NCBI RefSeq assembly: GCF_013385825.1
Contig: NZ_JACAPG010000005.1
Span: 214,103-278,102, forward strand
Length of the DNA: 64,000 nucleotides
Direction: 5' to 3'
Source: Pseudomonas reactans
Lineage (GTDB): Bacteria > Pseudomonadota > Gammaproteobacteria > Pseudomonadales > Pseudomonadaceae
Both the position numbers and the translations under genes were made by a program. The notes under the pieces are model-generated. The model saw only the letters and a program-made list of their open reading frames with translations. It had not been told where the DNA came from and did not search any database. Positions 25,603 through 33,554 of the stretch are shown in pieces (the stretch's first letter is position 1; every line of letters starts with the position of its first letter).

Positions 25603-26055
25603 ATGAACCTGATTCTGTTACTGGTAGTGGTGGTCGCCGCAGGTGCGGTGTTGAGTGTGCAGGCCGCCATCAATGGTCGCCTGGGCCAGGCGGTGGGTGT
25701 ATTGCGCGGCAGCCTGGTGACCTTTGGGGTGGGCGCGATTGTCACCGCATTGTTGATCCTGTTCTTTGAGCCCGCGCAGGCGGTGAGCTTGTTGGATGTG
25801 CCGAAATGGCAACTCACGGGGGCTTTGTTCGGTGTGGTGTACATGATGGTGATGGTCGGCGCGGTGCCTGTCGTCGGCACGGCGGTGGCGACGGTGGCGG
25901 TGATCGTCGGGCAATTGGGCATGGGCATGCTGATCGACAACTTCGGTTGGCTGGGCAATCCGGCGATTGAATTGTCGGGTGCGCGGATTGTGGCGATGGT
26001 CTGCCTGGCCCTGGCGCTGGTGTTCATGTACCGCAGCAATACCCGCGCCGACTGA
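25603..26055 (+). CDS. DMT family transporter, YdcZ/DUF606 type (second half-gene)
   Basis: A 150-residue membrane protein related to the preceding one (VVVVAAGAVLSVQAAINGRLGQAVG; VPKWQLTGALFGVVYMMVMVGAVPVVGTAVA; GQLGMGMLIDNFGWLG). It starts four bases after the first half-gene stops, indicating translational coupling and heterodimer assembly. Divergent LysR regulation is likely. Confidence 0.88.
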   Translation: MNLILLLVVVVAAGAVLSVQAAINGRLGQAVGVLRGSLVTFGVGAIVTALLILFFEPAQAVSLLDVPKWQLTGALFGVVYMMVMVGAVPVVGTAVATVAVIVGQLGMGMLIDNFGWLGNPAIELSGARIVAMVCLALALVFMYRSNTRAD

Positions 26056-26144
26056 CGGTTTGAACCATCGCCGACGGGCCGCAGTCCCTCATTAAGGTGC
26101 CGGCGCCCGCCGCACCGGGACGACCAAGATAAAGGAGTCTGACC

Positions 26145-26315
26145 ATGCCAGATAAGACCTGTGCCTGCCCACACTGCAAGTGTGTGCTGGGAGCTGACGC
26201 GGTAATGAAGGACGGCAAGGGCTATTGCTGTCAGGGCTGTGCGGAGCACCATGCGCATGGTGAGCCGTGTGCGGCGGCAACTGGGTGCGAGTGCGCTAAA
26301 TCCTCCAAAGGCTGA
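26145..26315 (+). CDS. Bacterial metallothionein
   Basis: A 56-residue Cys-rich protein, MPDKTCACPHCKCVLG..., with ten Cys and clustered His. The spacing CxCxxCxC, then YCCQGCAEHH, then ending CECAKSSKG matches the SmtA/BmtA family of Pseudomonas metallothioneins, which bind Zn(II) and Cd(II) through mixed Cys/His sites. A strong AAAGGAG lies nine bases before the ATG. It stands alone and is followed at once by a REP doublet. Its small size makes it easy to miss. Confidence 0.93.
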   Translation: MPDKTCACPHCKCVLGADAVMKDGKGYCCQGCAEHHAHGEPCAAATGCECAKSSKG

Positions 26316-26320
26316 CGCCA

Positions 26321-26405
26321 CTGTAGGAGCCGGCTTGCCGGCGATGGCGGCCTCAAGATCAGCGTAAGATTTGAGGGCCAATCGCCGGCAAGCCGGCTCC
26401 TACAG
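26321..26405. repeat. REP doublet (REPIN) copy 2
   Basis: CTGTAGGAGCCGGCTTGCCG starts one arm and its exact reverse complement ends the other; the core between them is not conserved with other copies. It lies between the metallothionein gene and a convergent small gene. Confidence 0.94.
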
Positions 26406-26416
26406 TGGTTTGGGGG

Positions 26417-26689
26417 TTACTGACGTTCGAGTTCGAGCCGCAGGCTATGGTCGGCCAGGTGTTGGCGATCCTTTACTACACCATGGGTGCGACGTCCCTC
26501 CAGTGCAAAGACCACCGTTTGTGCATCGCGCAAATCGTCCGGCAGCGGTTGGAACACGTTGAGTACCGTCCAGCCAGCTTGGTACTGCAAGCTCACTTGG
26601 CATTCCACATGCCGGGTAATCGGCCCGAACAGGGTGTCCTGGGTGTAATCGATCCGCGCCTTGCCGTTGATCGATGGTGTTGAATTCAT
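26417..26689 (-). CDS. Small protein of unknown function
   Basis: A 90-residue protein with no Cys, no signal peptide and no membrane segment (PSINGKARIDYTQDTLFGPITRH; TVVFALEGRRTHG). The start at 26689 has a good AAGGAGAGAG ribosome-binding site, which supports it being a real gene. It is divergent from the AraC gene that follows. I do not recognise the family. Confidence 0.68.
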   Translation of the reverse strand: MNSTPSINGKARIDYTQDTLFGPITRHVECQVSLQYQAGWTVLNVFQPLPDDLRDAQTVVFALEGRRTHGVVKDRQHLADHSLRLELERQ

Positions 26690-26835
26690 CGTCTCTCTCC
26701 TTGATCAAGCCTGTAGCGCATGCTTCCGAGCTGCGCCGGTATAAGCCAATGATCCCCGTAGCCCGTAAAAATTCACTCGGATTGTCGAACGGTGGTCATT
26801 ACCATGGCGGCTCACCCTTGATTGATGTGTACATC

Positions 26836-27600
26836 ATGGCCCTGGCTGCGCCTCCCGATCTCAGTGATCACGCCGTCCCTGTACAACCCCTGGCGCGTAC
26901 CTATCCGCGTGGGCTGTACGTTGAGCCCCATAGCCATGACTGGGGCCAATTGCTCTATGCCATGAGCGGCGTGATGTGGGTCGAGACCCCGCGCGAAGCC
27001 CTGGTGGTGCCGCCGCAGCGTGCCGTCTGGCTGCCGCCCGGGGTGGAACACGGGATTCGCGTGGTGTCGGATTTGCAGATGCGCAACATCTACCTGCGTC
27101 CGGCCCTGGCGGCCACCTTGGACAGCCAGGTGCAGGTGATCGAAGTCGGAGGGTTGCTGCGTGAGCTGATCGTCACGCTGGTGGATGAAGGCGATAACGG
27201 CGATGCGGCGTATTACGATGCGCTGGTCAGCCTGGCCTTGCTGGAGTTGCAACGGGCACACCGCTCGCAGATCCGCATCGCGATGCCGGTGGACGCCGAT
27301 CGACGGCTGATCAGCGCGTGCCAGGCGGTCATGGCCGCGCCGTCGCTGGAGGTTGCTTTCGAACAGCATGCCGAAGCTGCCGGTGCCAGTGTGCGTACCT
27401 TGTCGCGGCTGTTCCAGAACAACCTGGGCATGGGCTTTGCCGAATGGCGCCGCCAGGTGCAACTAGCCACGGCGGTGGCGGAGTTGATCCAAGGCCAGCC
27501 GGTCAGTGCCATCGCACGTTCCCTCGGCTATTCCCCCAGCAGCTTCAGCGACATGTTCCGCCGCGAACTCGGTATAGCGCCTTCGCAGTACGTCGGCTGA
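26836..27600 (+). CDS. AraC family regulator with N-terminal cupin
   Basis: A 254-residue regulator of the same architecture as the one at 19341: cupin sensor (EPHSHDWGQLLYAMSG, VVPPQRAVWLPPGVEHGIRV) then an AraC HTH pair (VAFEQHAEAAGASVRTLSRLF; VSAIARSLGYSPSSFSDMF). ATG 26836 was chosen because residues upstream do not fit the family; earlier in-frame starts exist. It precedes the XapX and oxidoreductase genes on the same strand and probably controls them. Confidence 0.87.
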   Translation: MALAAPPDLSDHAVPVQPLARTYPRGLYVEPHSHDWGQLLYAMSGVMWVETPREALVVPPQRAVWLPPGVEHGIRVVSDLQMRNIYLRPALAATLDSQVQVIEVGGLLRELIVTLVDEGDNGDAAYYDALVSLALLELQRAHRSQIRIAMPVDADRRLISACQAVMAAPSLEVAFEQHAEAAGASVRTLSRLFQNNLGMGFAEWRRQVQLATAVAELIQGQPVSAIARSLGYSPSSFSDMFRRELGIAPSQYVG

Positions 27601-27615
27601 GGAGTTGGCCGAGAT

Positions 27616-27642
27616 CCTGAAGCACTTGGCCGATGCTTCAGG
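27616..27642. promoter_or_regulatory. CCTGAAGCA inverted repeat upstream of xapX gene
   Basis: CCTGAAGCA (27616-27624) and TGCTTCAGG (27634-27642) are perfect 9-bp arms around nine bases, 16 bases after the AraC stop and 47 bases before the XapX start. It could be an operator for the downstream genes or a terminator without a T run. Confidence 0.45.
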
Positions 27643-27688
27643 ATTCAGCGCTCTAGACTGAGCGCATCCACCCACAAGGCGCTGCCCC

Positions 27689-27862
27689 ATGAACTACCTC
27701 GTTTCCCTCGCCATCGGCCTGTTTGTCGGCGTGATCTACGGCGCCTTGGATTTCCGTTCGCCCGCACCGCCGGCCATCGCCCTGGTGGGCCTGATGGGCA
27801 TGCTGCTGGGCGAAAAGCTCTGGCCCATGGGCCGGCATCTGGTGGGCACTTGGTTCTCCTGA
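27689..27862 (+). CDS. XapX domain protein (DUF1427)
   Basis: A 57-residue membrane protein with two hydrophobic segments (YLVSLAIGLFVGVIYGALDF and PPAIALVGLMGMLLGEKLWP). The YGALDFRSPAPPAIALVGLMGMLLGE pattern is that of the XapX family, whose role is unclear. It lies between the AraC regulator and an oxidoreductase and starts 30 bases before the latter's upstream gap; all three are on one strand. Confidence 0.85.
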   Translation: MNYLVSLAIGLFVGVIYGALDFRSPAPPAIALVGLMGMLLGEKLWPMGRHLVGTWFS

Positions 27863-27892
27863 TCTCTTTTTTCACTTCGATGGATATTGGCC

Positions 27893-28852
27893 ATGAAAGC
27901 ACTGCAATTTTCCGCCACCGGCGACCTCGCCGCCCTGCGCTTCGTTGACGTCGCCACCCCGGTGCCGGCCGCCGGTGAAGTGCTGGTTCAGGTCAAGGCC
28001 GCCGGCCTCAATCCCAGCGACGTCAAAAACGTGCTTGGTCGCTTTCCCTACACCACGTTGCCGCGTATTCCCGGTCGCGATTTTGCCGGTGTGGTGGTGG
28101 AAGGGCCGCAGGCACTGCTGGGCCAGGAAGTCTGGGGCACCGGCCGCGACCTGGGTTTTTTTGCCGACGGTTCCCACGCCGAGTACCTCACTGTGCCCGC
28201 CAAGGGCGTGGCGCATAAGCCCAGCCATTTGAGTTTTGCCCAGGCCGCCAGCCTCGGTGTGCCCTATACCACCGCCTGGGACGCCCTCGAGCGCAGTGGT
28301 GTGACCCAAGGCACGCGCCTGTTGGTGATTGGTGCCAATGGCGCGGTGGGCAGCGCCACCCTGGCCCTGGCAAAAATCCGTGGCGCCCAGGTGCTGGCCG
28401 CTGTACGTCGGCCAGAGCAGGTCGAGGTATTGCAGGCGCAAGGTTGTGAAGCGATTACCTTAGGCAAACCGGAAGAGCTCGGTGCGCAGGTCAATGCGGT
28501 ATTCAAGGGCGGCGCCGATGTGATCTTCGACACCACCGGTTTCTGGCTGCCGGCAGCCGTAGCAGGGTTGGCGCCGTTCGGCCGCATCGCGATCATCGCC
28601 GCGCCGGTGGACGGTCATGTACAACTGCCGGCCCTGGCGCTGTATCGCAAAGGCGGCTCGGTGGTGGGGATCAACTCGTTGCTCTACAACTGCGAGCAAT
28701 GCGCGGTGATGCTGGAGCAGTTCGGGCGTTTCTTTGATGAAGGTTTGCTACCGCTGCCTACCGGCCTGCGTGAGGTGGCGCTGGCCGATGGCCTGCTGTG
28801 CTTTGAAGAAGTGAACCAGGGCAGCGCAGACAAAATCATCTTCCTGCCCTGA
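27893..28852 (+). CDS. Zinc-independent alcohol dehydrogenase-like / quinone oxidoreductase
   Basis: A 319-residue medium-chain dehydrogenase/reductase. GroES-like half: VKAAGLNPSDVKNVLGRFPYTTLPRIPGRDFAGVVVEG. Rossmann half: LLVIGANGAVGSATLALAK (about residue 145). The catalytic and structural zinc ligands of classical ADHs are absent, as in the quinone oxidoreductase branch. It should use NADPH to reduce a quinone or activated alkene. ATG 27893 with a nearby upstream TTG ignored. It ends just before a REP doublet. Confidence 0.9.
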   Translation: MKALQFSATGDLAALRFVDVATPVPAAGEVLVQVKAAGLNPSDVKNVLGRFPYTTLPRIPGRDFAGVVVEGPQALLGQEVWGTGRDLGFFADGSHAEYLTVPAKGVAHKPSHLSFAQAASLGVPYTTAWDALERSGVTQGTRLLVIGANGAVGSATLALAKIRGAQVLAAVRRPEQVEVLQAQGCEAITLGKPEELGAQVNAVFKGGADVIFDTTGFWLPAAVAGLAPFGRIAIIAAPVDGHVQLPALALYRKGGSVVGINSLLYNCEQCAVMLEQFGRFFDEGLLPLPTGLREVALADGLLCFEEVNQGSADKIIFLP

Positions 28853-28859
28853 CACAAAC

Positions 28860-28925
28860 CTGTAGGAGCCGGCTTGCCGGCGATGGCGCCCTTGAGGCCA
28901 ATCGCCAGCAAGCCGGCTCCTACAG
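28860..28925. repeat. REP doublet (REPIN) copy 3
   Basis: A shorter doublet: the two inverted REP units are separated by only about 15 bases. One arm carries a single change (CGCCAGCAAGCC for CGCCGGCAAGCC). It lies between the convergent oxidoreductase and nucleoside permease genes. Confidence 0.93.
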
Positions 28926-28933
28926 AGGGATTA

Positions 28934-29959
28934 TTACGCTTCGGGAATACCCTTTTCCCACGCCGACCAGTTCTTGAGGATCGCCTGTACCAGCGGGTTG
29001 CCCGTGCGGTACAGGTTCTCCAGTGCCGGCACAAAACCGCCCTGATCCGCGTACTTCAGCAGGTTGTCCACTTCGCTGTAGCCAGGGTACGGGCGGTCGA
29101 AGTCCGAGCCTGCACGAACCACCGCCAGGCGCTGGATATCCACCAGGCCTTCGCGGCTGGCGCGCAGCAGGGCTTCGTAGGTGGAGTTGTCTTCCTGTTG
29201 GGTGGTGCAGTATTCGCCTTTGTTGTCGGTCAGCAACTTGGTCCAGACTTCGGCGCGTTCGCTCAGGCGTGTGCCGGAGAACCAGGTGTTGCCCGCCAGG
29301 GTGTCGCAGCGGGTGACTTGCGGCGGCTGGTTGGCCGGGGCGGCGGGGTAGTGTTTGCGCCAGGCAGCGGACTCCTTGCTTTCGGTCAGCTCCACTTTTT
29401 GTGACAAGGCAAACGCCTTGGCCTGCAATTTGGGGTTCAGCTCAAACACTTCGGTCTTGTAGTCCAACGGTGGTTTTTCGTTGGGACCTTTGGTGTTGAT
29501 GCCGATATAGCCCGTCGGCCAATCCTTGGGCGCGTCCCGCGAATCCAGCTCCCACTGGGTGCCGAATTCCACCAGGTAGTGCGCCCAGGCGGCGGTGCCG
29601 ATGGTGCCGTGCTTGGGGCTGATGCCGGCGATCCCGGCGATCAGGAAATAGCTCTGGCGCAGGTCGAATTTGGGCGACAAGGCCAAGGCCAGGGTGGACG
29701 CGGCGGCGTTGGTCTGGCCCATGCCGGTGACCAGCAGGCACACGTCCTGGGTGTTGCAGCGGATCACCGGGTATTCGGCCGACAACCCTGGCACGCGGAC
29801 TTCCTGCTTGAGCTCCAGGCGATCGATCCAGGTTTGCGCCTCAGGGGCGAACATGGTGATCAGCATGACCTTGGGTTTGATCGGTGCGGTATCGGCCAGC
29901 ACCACGTGGGGCAGCAGCGCCAGGCCGACAGCCATGGAGAGACGGGTAAACGCGTTCAT
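28934..29959 (-). CDS. Purine nucleoside permease (NUP family)
   Basis: A 341-residue protein with a Sec signal peptide (VGLALLPHVVLA) and the NUP-family core PKVMLITMFAPEAQTWIDRL, VTGMGQTNAAASTLALAL, IAGIAGISPKHGTIGTAAWA. The fold resembles nucleoside phosphorylases; fungal members are called purine nucleoside permeases. In bacteria it is probably a periplasmic nucleoside-handling protein. It follows a Tsx-like channel gene by 14 bases, so both belong to one nucleoside-uptake operon. Confidence 0.88.
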   Translation of the reverse strand: MNAFTRLSMAVGLALLPHVVLADTAPIKPKVMLITMFAPEAQTWIDRLELKQEVRVPGLSAEYPVIRCNTQDVCLLVTGMGQTNAAASTLALALSPKFDLRQSYFLIAGIAGISPKHGTIGTAAWAHYLVEFGTQWELDSRDAPKDWPTGYIGINTKGPNEKPPLDYKTEVFELNPKLQAKAFALSQKVELTESKESAAWRKHYPAAPANQPPQVTRCDTLAGNTWFSGTRLSERAEVWTKLLTDNKGEYCTTQQEDNSTYEALLRASREGLVDIQRLAVVRAGSDFDRPYPGYSEVDNLLKYADQGGFVPALENLYRTGNPLVQAILKNWSAWEKGIPEA

Positions 29960-29973
29960 CTAAAGCTCCTCTA

Positions 29974-30921
29974 TCAGAATTGGTAGCCCACGCCGGCGTA
30001 GTAACCCCAGCCATCGGAACGGGCGCGGAAGTTGCCTTCGCCGAAATTCAACTCACTGCCGTCTTCCCAGTTGCCACCGTTATGGAAGTAACGGCCGACC
30101 AATGTGAAGCGCAGGTGGGTGAACGAGTACAGCAGCACATTGGTCGCGACCAGGGAGTTGGCGGTGCGCGCCGGGTTGTCCTTGTGCAGGTCGGAGCCGA
30201 AATCGTAGTTGGTGAAGCCGATGTAGGTCAGCGAAGCACCGTTATCGAATTTGCCAATGGGCACGATGTACTTCATCTGCGCACGGTAGCCATCCCATGA
30301 ATATTCATTGCTGGCGCCGTAGTTTTCCCACTGGTAGCGCCCGTAGAAGTTGGCCGAGAGGTTCACCCGCGAGTGGGTGTCGATGTCGGTGCCGAGGCCG
30401 CTGTACAGGGTGTTGGCGCGGTTTTCCTTGCGGCTGCCATGGTCGTAGATCCAGTCGAACGCCACGTACCATTCTTTGAACGGTCCGATGGCCAGGCTAC
30501 GACCCGCCAGGTAGTCGATGGAGATACGCGGCTCATGTTCCATGAACACCGGCGAGCCATGGTCCCACACGCCTTTGTCATTACTGTTACCGATGGTGAG
30601 GATCTTCGGCACGTCGATGTAGCCGTACAGCTCAAAAGGCCCTTTGCGGCCGAAGTACTCGTATTCCAGGTAGACATCATCCTGTGGCTTGGGGCCGAAG
30701 CTGATGTCTTTACTGCCGATCAATGTCAGGTCCTGGTTGAACCAGTCCGACAGGTACACGCCTTTTTTCGCCGGGCTGGCTTCAGGGCTGAGGGTTTCGC
30801 CCTGTGCTGAGTCATCCACGGGTTTTTCCTGCGCCAAAATGGGGGCGCTGAGTACTCCCGTAACGGCGGCCAGTAGCAAGGAAACACCAAAGGAGGCAGG
30901 ACGCCTTGAGGTGAAGTGCAT
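29974..30921 (-). CDS. Tsx-like outer membrane nucleoside channel
   Basis: A 315-residue outer membrane protein. A signal peptide (VSLLLAAVTGVLSAPILA) is followed by beta-strand-rich sequence ending in aromatic YYAGVGYQF, the terminal Phe needed for barrel assembly. DWFNQDLTLIGSKD, YLEYEYFGRKGPFELYGYIDVP and the spaced aromatic strands match the nucleoside-specific Tsx channel family. It is first in the operon with the NUP protein. Two palindromes 51 to 86 bases upstream suggest repression by nucleoside-responsive regulators. Confidence 0.9.
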   Translation of the reverse strand: MHFTSRRPASFGVSLLLAAVTGVLSAPILAQEKPVDDSAQGETLSPEASPAKKGVYLSDWFNQDLTLIGSKDISFGPKPQDDVYLEYEYFGRKGPFELYGYIDVPKILTIGNSNDKGVWDHGSPVFMEHEPRISIDYLAGRSLAIGPFKEWYVAFDWIYDHGSRKENRANTLYSGLGTDIDTHSRVNLSANFYGRYQWENYGASNEYSWDGYRAQMKYIVPIGKFDNGASLTYIGFTNYDFGSDLHKDNPARTANSLVATNVLLYSFTHLRFTLVGRYFHNGGNWEDGSELNFGEGNFRARSDGWGYYAGVGYQF

Positions 30922-30971
30922 TGAAAATCCCTATTCGTACGCGGTTTGAACCCGATTCTTCGGGTAAGGGT

Positions 30972-30990
30972 GAACTTGGCTGGCAAGTTC
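30972..30990. promoter_or_regulatory. Inverted repeat GAACTTG-N5-CAAGTTC upstream of tsx-like gene
   Basis: Perfect 7-bp arms with five bases between, 51 bases upstream of the Tsx-like start. It lies six bases from a second palindrome, so the promoter probably has two adjacent operators. Confidence 0.5.
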
Positions 30991-30995
30991 GTACC

Positions 30996-31007
30996 GCAAA
31001 CGTTTGC
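30996..31007. promoter_or_regulatory. LacI-family operator GCAAACGTTTGC upstream of tsx-like gene
   Basis: A 12-bp perfect palindrome with the central CG of LacI/GalR-family operators. It matches the core of the E. coli PurR box (CGCAAACGTTTGCG type). It lies upstream of a nucleoside-uptake operon, which fits a purine- or ribose-responsive LacI-type repressor; no such gene is adjacent. Confidence 0.65.
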
Positions 31008-31076
31008 ACAGGCTGTACCAAGTTTGCTCAATCGGTTGATCAAATTGAAAAAAACCGGATTTAGTCGACCTTTTGG

Positions 31077-32015
31077 TCAGAATTGACTGGGTGTCATTTT
31101 TTCAATGTGCTGGAACAAATGCATCGCGGTTTCCCGTCGATAGTCGCTCGGCGTCTGGTGCATTTCGATACGGAAGTGCCGGTTGAAATTCGACAGATTG
31201 GCGTAGCCCACTTCAAAGCAGATGTCCGCCACCGACATGTCGCTTTGCAACAGCAGCCGGCAGGCGCGCTGTACGCGAAATTTGCGCATCAGGTCAATAA
31301 AGCCGTGGCCGGTGTTGCGCTTGAAAAAGCGTGAGAAGCCCGGTTCGCTCATCTCCAACTGTTGCGCAATCACCGACAAGCGCACATCGCCGGTCAGCTC
31401 GCGCATCAGATAATCGAACGCCTTGTTGATGCGTTCGGCGCTGCGTGCATCCAACGTCGGCGCATAACACGGGCTGGCCAGTGCCTTGGCCTGTTGTGGC
31501 GGGGCGTTCTTCAGGGTGTCGAGCAACTGTAGAAACAGGATCAAGCGTTGCAGGCCGTGGGCGCTGCCGATGGCTTCCATCAAGTGCGCAGCCTGCAACG
31601 CGGTGTCGCCGCTGAATTCCAGCCCGCGCCGGGCACGCTCGAACAGCGGTTGCAGGTCACCGAGTTCCGGCAGGGTCTTGCGCAGGGCGAGGAGGGCGGC
31701 ACCGTCGAATTGCAACACCACGTCGCGCCCGCTCAGGTATTCGCCGGGCGCCAGTTCACCGATCCAGTCATGGGGCAGGTCGGGGCCGATCAGGGCCACA
31801 TGGCCGGCGCTGAACGCACCGATATAGTCGCCCGCTACCAGTTTGCCGCTGCCTTGTCGGATCAGATGGATTTCAAATTCGGGATGGTGGTTCCAGCGCG
31901 CCAGGTCGTAGGGGTAGTCATGTTCGAACCAGCGGAAGCAGTGGTCCGGCTCGGGCAGGATCACTTCGAGTTCGGCGGGGCGGTGCTCGAACAGCTTGGC
32001 GCGGCTGATGGGCAT
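31077..32015 (-). CDS. mtlR: AraC family activator of the polyol locus (MtlR-like)
   Basis: A 312-residue AraC/XylS regulator. Cupin-type sensor: EHDYPYDLARWNHHPEFEIHLIRQGSGKLVAGDYIG, and HVALIGPDLPHDWIGEL. C-terminal HTH pair: VRLSVIAQQLEMSEPGFSRFF and VADICFEVGYANLSNFNRHF. It closely fits MtlR, which activates mannitol/arabitol/glucitol uptake in P. fluorescens. It is divergent from an MtlE-like binding-protein gene, as expected for MtlR. The effector would be a sugar alcohol. Confidence 0.84.
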   Translation of the reverse strand: MPISRAKLFEHRPAELEVILPEPDHCFRWFEHDYPYDLARWNHHPEFEIHLIRQGSGKLVAGDYIGAFSAGHVALIGPDLPHDWIGELAPGEYLSGRDVVLQFDGAALLALRKTLPELGDLQPLFERARRGLEFSGDTALQAAHLMEAIGSAHGLQRLILFLQLLDTLKNAPPQQAKALASPCYAPTLDARSAERINKAFDYLMRELTGDVRLSVIAQQLEMSEPGFSRFFKRNTGHGFIDLMRKFRVQRACRLLLQSDMSVADICFEVGYANLSNFNRHFRIEMHQTPSDYRRETAMHLFQHIEKMTPSQF

Positions 32016-32095
32016 GGCGGGGTTCTTATGATGCTTGGAATCGCTCCAAAATACGCGCCTCAGTCATGAGCGCGCTACCCCTGGTTTTGCCTGGC

Positions 32096-32141
32096 ACTGA
32101 TACTTTTTTAACGTTCATATCCAGGTTAAAAAAGTATCAGT
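32096..32141. promoter_or_regulatory. 17-bp perfect inverted repeat in the mtlR-mtlE promoter region
   Basis: Arms at 32096-32112 (ACTGATACTTTTTTAAC) and 32125-32141 are exact complements around a 12-base spacer. It lies 80 bases after the mtlR start codon's upstream edge and 85 bases before the mtlE start. AraC-type regulators more often use direct repeats, so this may be an operator for another protein, or may form an RNA hairpin in the leader. Confidence 0.6.
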
Positions 32142-32225
32142 CGCCCATCCTCCAGGCGTTTGTGGGGTCTTGGCCAAGCTGCTGTAATCGGCCCTCAACA
32201 ACAAAAACAACAGGTAGAAACCGCT

Positions 32226-33536
32226 ATGTCCAAGCTCCCGCAAGCGTTGTTCCTGCTTTCCGGCCTGGCGCTGGCCATGCCCAGCCACGCCGCCAACACC
32301 GTGACCATCGCCACGGTCAACAACAGCGACATGATCCGCATGCAGCGCCTGTCCAAGGTGTTCGAAGCGCAGCACCCGGACATCAAGCTCAACTGGGTGG
32401 TGCTGGAAGAAAACGTGCTGCGCCAGCGCCTCACCACCGATATCGCCACCCAAGGCGGGCAGTTTGACGTGCTGACCATCGGCACCTACGAAACCCCACT
32501 CTGGGGCGCCAAGCACTGGCTGGAACCCCTGACCCAGCTGCCGGCGGATTATGACGCCGACGATATCTTCCCCTCGGTGCGCCAGGGCCTGTCGGTCAAC
32601 AACACCCTGTACGCCTTGCCGTTCTACGGCGAAAGCACCGTCACCTACTACCGCACCGACCTGTTCAAGCAGGCCGGGTTGAGCATGCCCGCGCATCCTA
32701 CCTGGACGCAGCTCGGCGAGTTCGCGGCCAAGCTCACCGTCAAGGACAAGGGCCAATACGGCATGTGCCTGCGCGGCAAGGCTGGTTGGGGAGAGAACAT
32801 CGCCTTGCTGAGCACCATGGCCAATGCCTTTGGTGCACGCTGGTTCGACGAGCAGTGGAAGCCCGAGCTGACCAGCCCCGAGTGGACGGCGGCCGCCAAC
32901 TTCTATGTCAACACCCTCAAGCAATACGGCCCGCCGGGTGTATCCAGCAATGGTTTCAACGAAACCCTGGCGCTGTTCAACAGCGGTAAATGCGCGATCT
33001 GGGTCGATGCCAGCGTCGCCGGCTCCTTCACCACCGACAAGAGCCAGAGCAAGGTCGCCGACAGCGTCGGTTTCGCTGCCGCGCCCACCGAAGTTACCGA
33101 TAAAGGTTCTTCGTGGCTGTATGCCTGGTCCCTGGCAATTCCGGCCACGTCCAAGCACAAGGACGCTGCCAAGGCCTTCATTAGTTGGGCGACGTCCAAG
33201 GATTACATCCAGTTGGTTGCTGATAAAGAAGGCATCACCAACGTACCGCCGGGCACCCGACAATCTACCTACAGCGAGGCGTACTTGAAGGCTGCCCCGT
33301 TCGCCCAGGTAACCCTGGAGATGATGAAGCACGCCGATCCCGCGCACCCTTCGGCCAAGCCCGTGCCGTACGTGGGCATCCAGTACGTGACCATTCCCGA
33401 GTTCCAGGCCATTGGTACCTCGGTCGGCAAGCTGTTCTCTGCGGCGCTGACCGGTGGCATGTCGGTTGACCAGGCCCTGCTAGAAGCCCAGTCCACCACC
33501 GAGCGCGAAATGAAACGCGCCGGCTACCCGAAATAA
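32226..33536 (+). CDS. mtlE: Polyol ABC transporter substrate-binding protein (MtlE/SmoE-like)
   Basis: A 436-residue periplasmic binding protein with a signal peptide (LFLLSGLALAMPSHAA). TIATVNNSDMIRMQRLSKVFE, LNWVVLEENVLRQRLTTDIATQGGQFDVLTIG and PVPYVGIQYVTIPEFQAIGT match the mannitol/sorbitol binding protein MtlE. It should deliver sugar alcohols to an ABC importer. The permease and ATPase genes that follow mtlE in known P. fluorescens loci (mtlF, mtlG, mtlK) are absent; the next gene is the dehydrogenase. The protein may work with permeases encoded elsewhere. Confidence 0.9.
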   Translation: MSKLPQALFLLSGLALAMPSHAANTVTIATVNNSDMIRMQRLSKVFEAQHPDIKLNWVVLEENVLRQRLTTDIATQGGQFDVLTIGTYETPLWGAKHWLEPLTQLPADYDADDIFPSVRQGLSVNNTLYALPFYGESTVTYYRTDLFKQAGLSMPAHPTWTQLGEFAAKLTVKDKGQYGMCLRGKAGWGENIALLSTMANAFGARWFDEQWKPELTSPEWTAAANFYVNTLKQYGPPGVSSNGFNETLALFNSGKCAIWVDASVAGSFTTDKSQSKVADSVGFAAAPTEVTDKGSSWLYAWSLAIPATSKHKDAAKAFISWATSKDYIQLVADKEGITNVPPGTRQSTYSEAYLKAAPFAQVTLEMMKHADPAHPSAKPVPYVGIQYVTIPEFQAIGTSVGKLFSAALTGGMSVDQALLEAQSTTEREMKRAGYPK

Positions 33537-33554
33537 CTTCAACAGGACTTTTTC

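Noticed and set aside
32096..32141. The 17-bp inverted repeat as a rho-independent terminator
   Set aside because: No gene ends next to it; both flanking genes start away from it.
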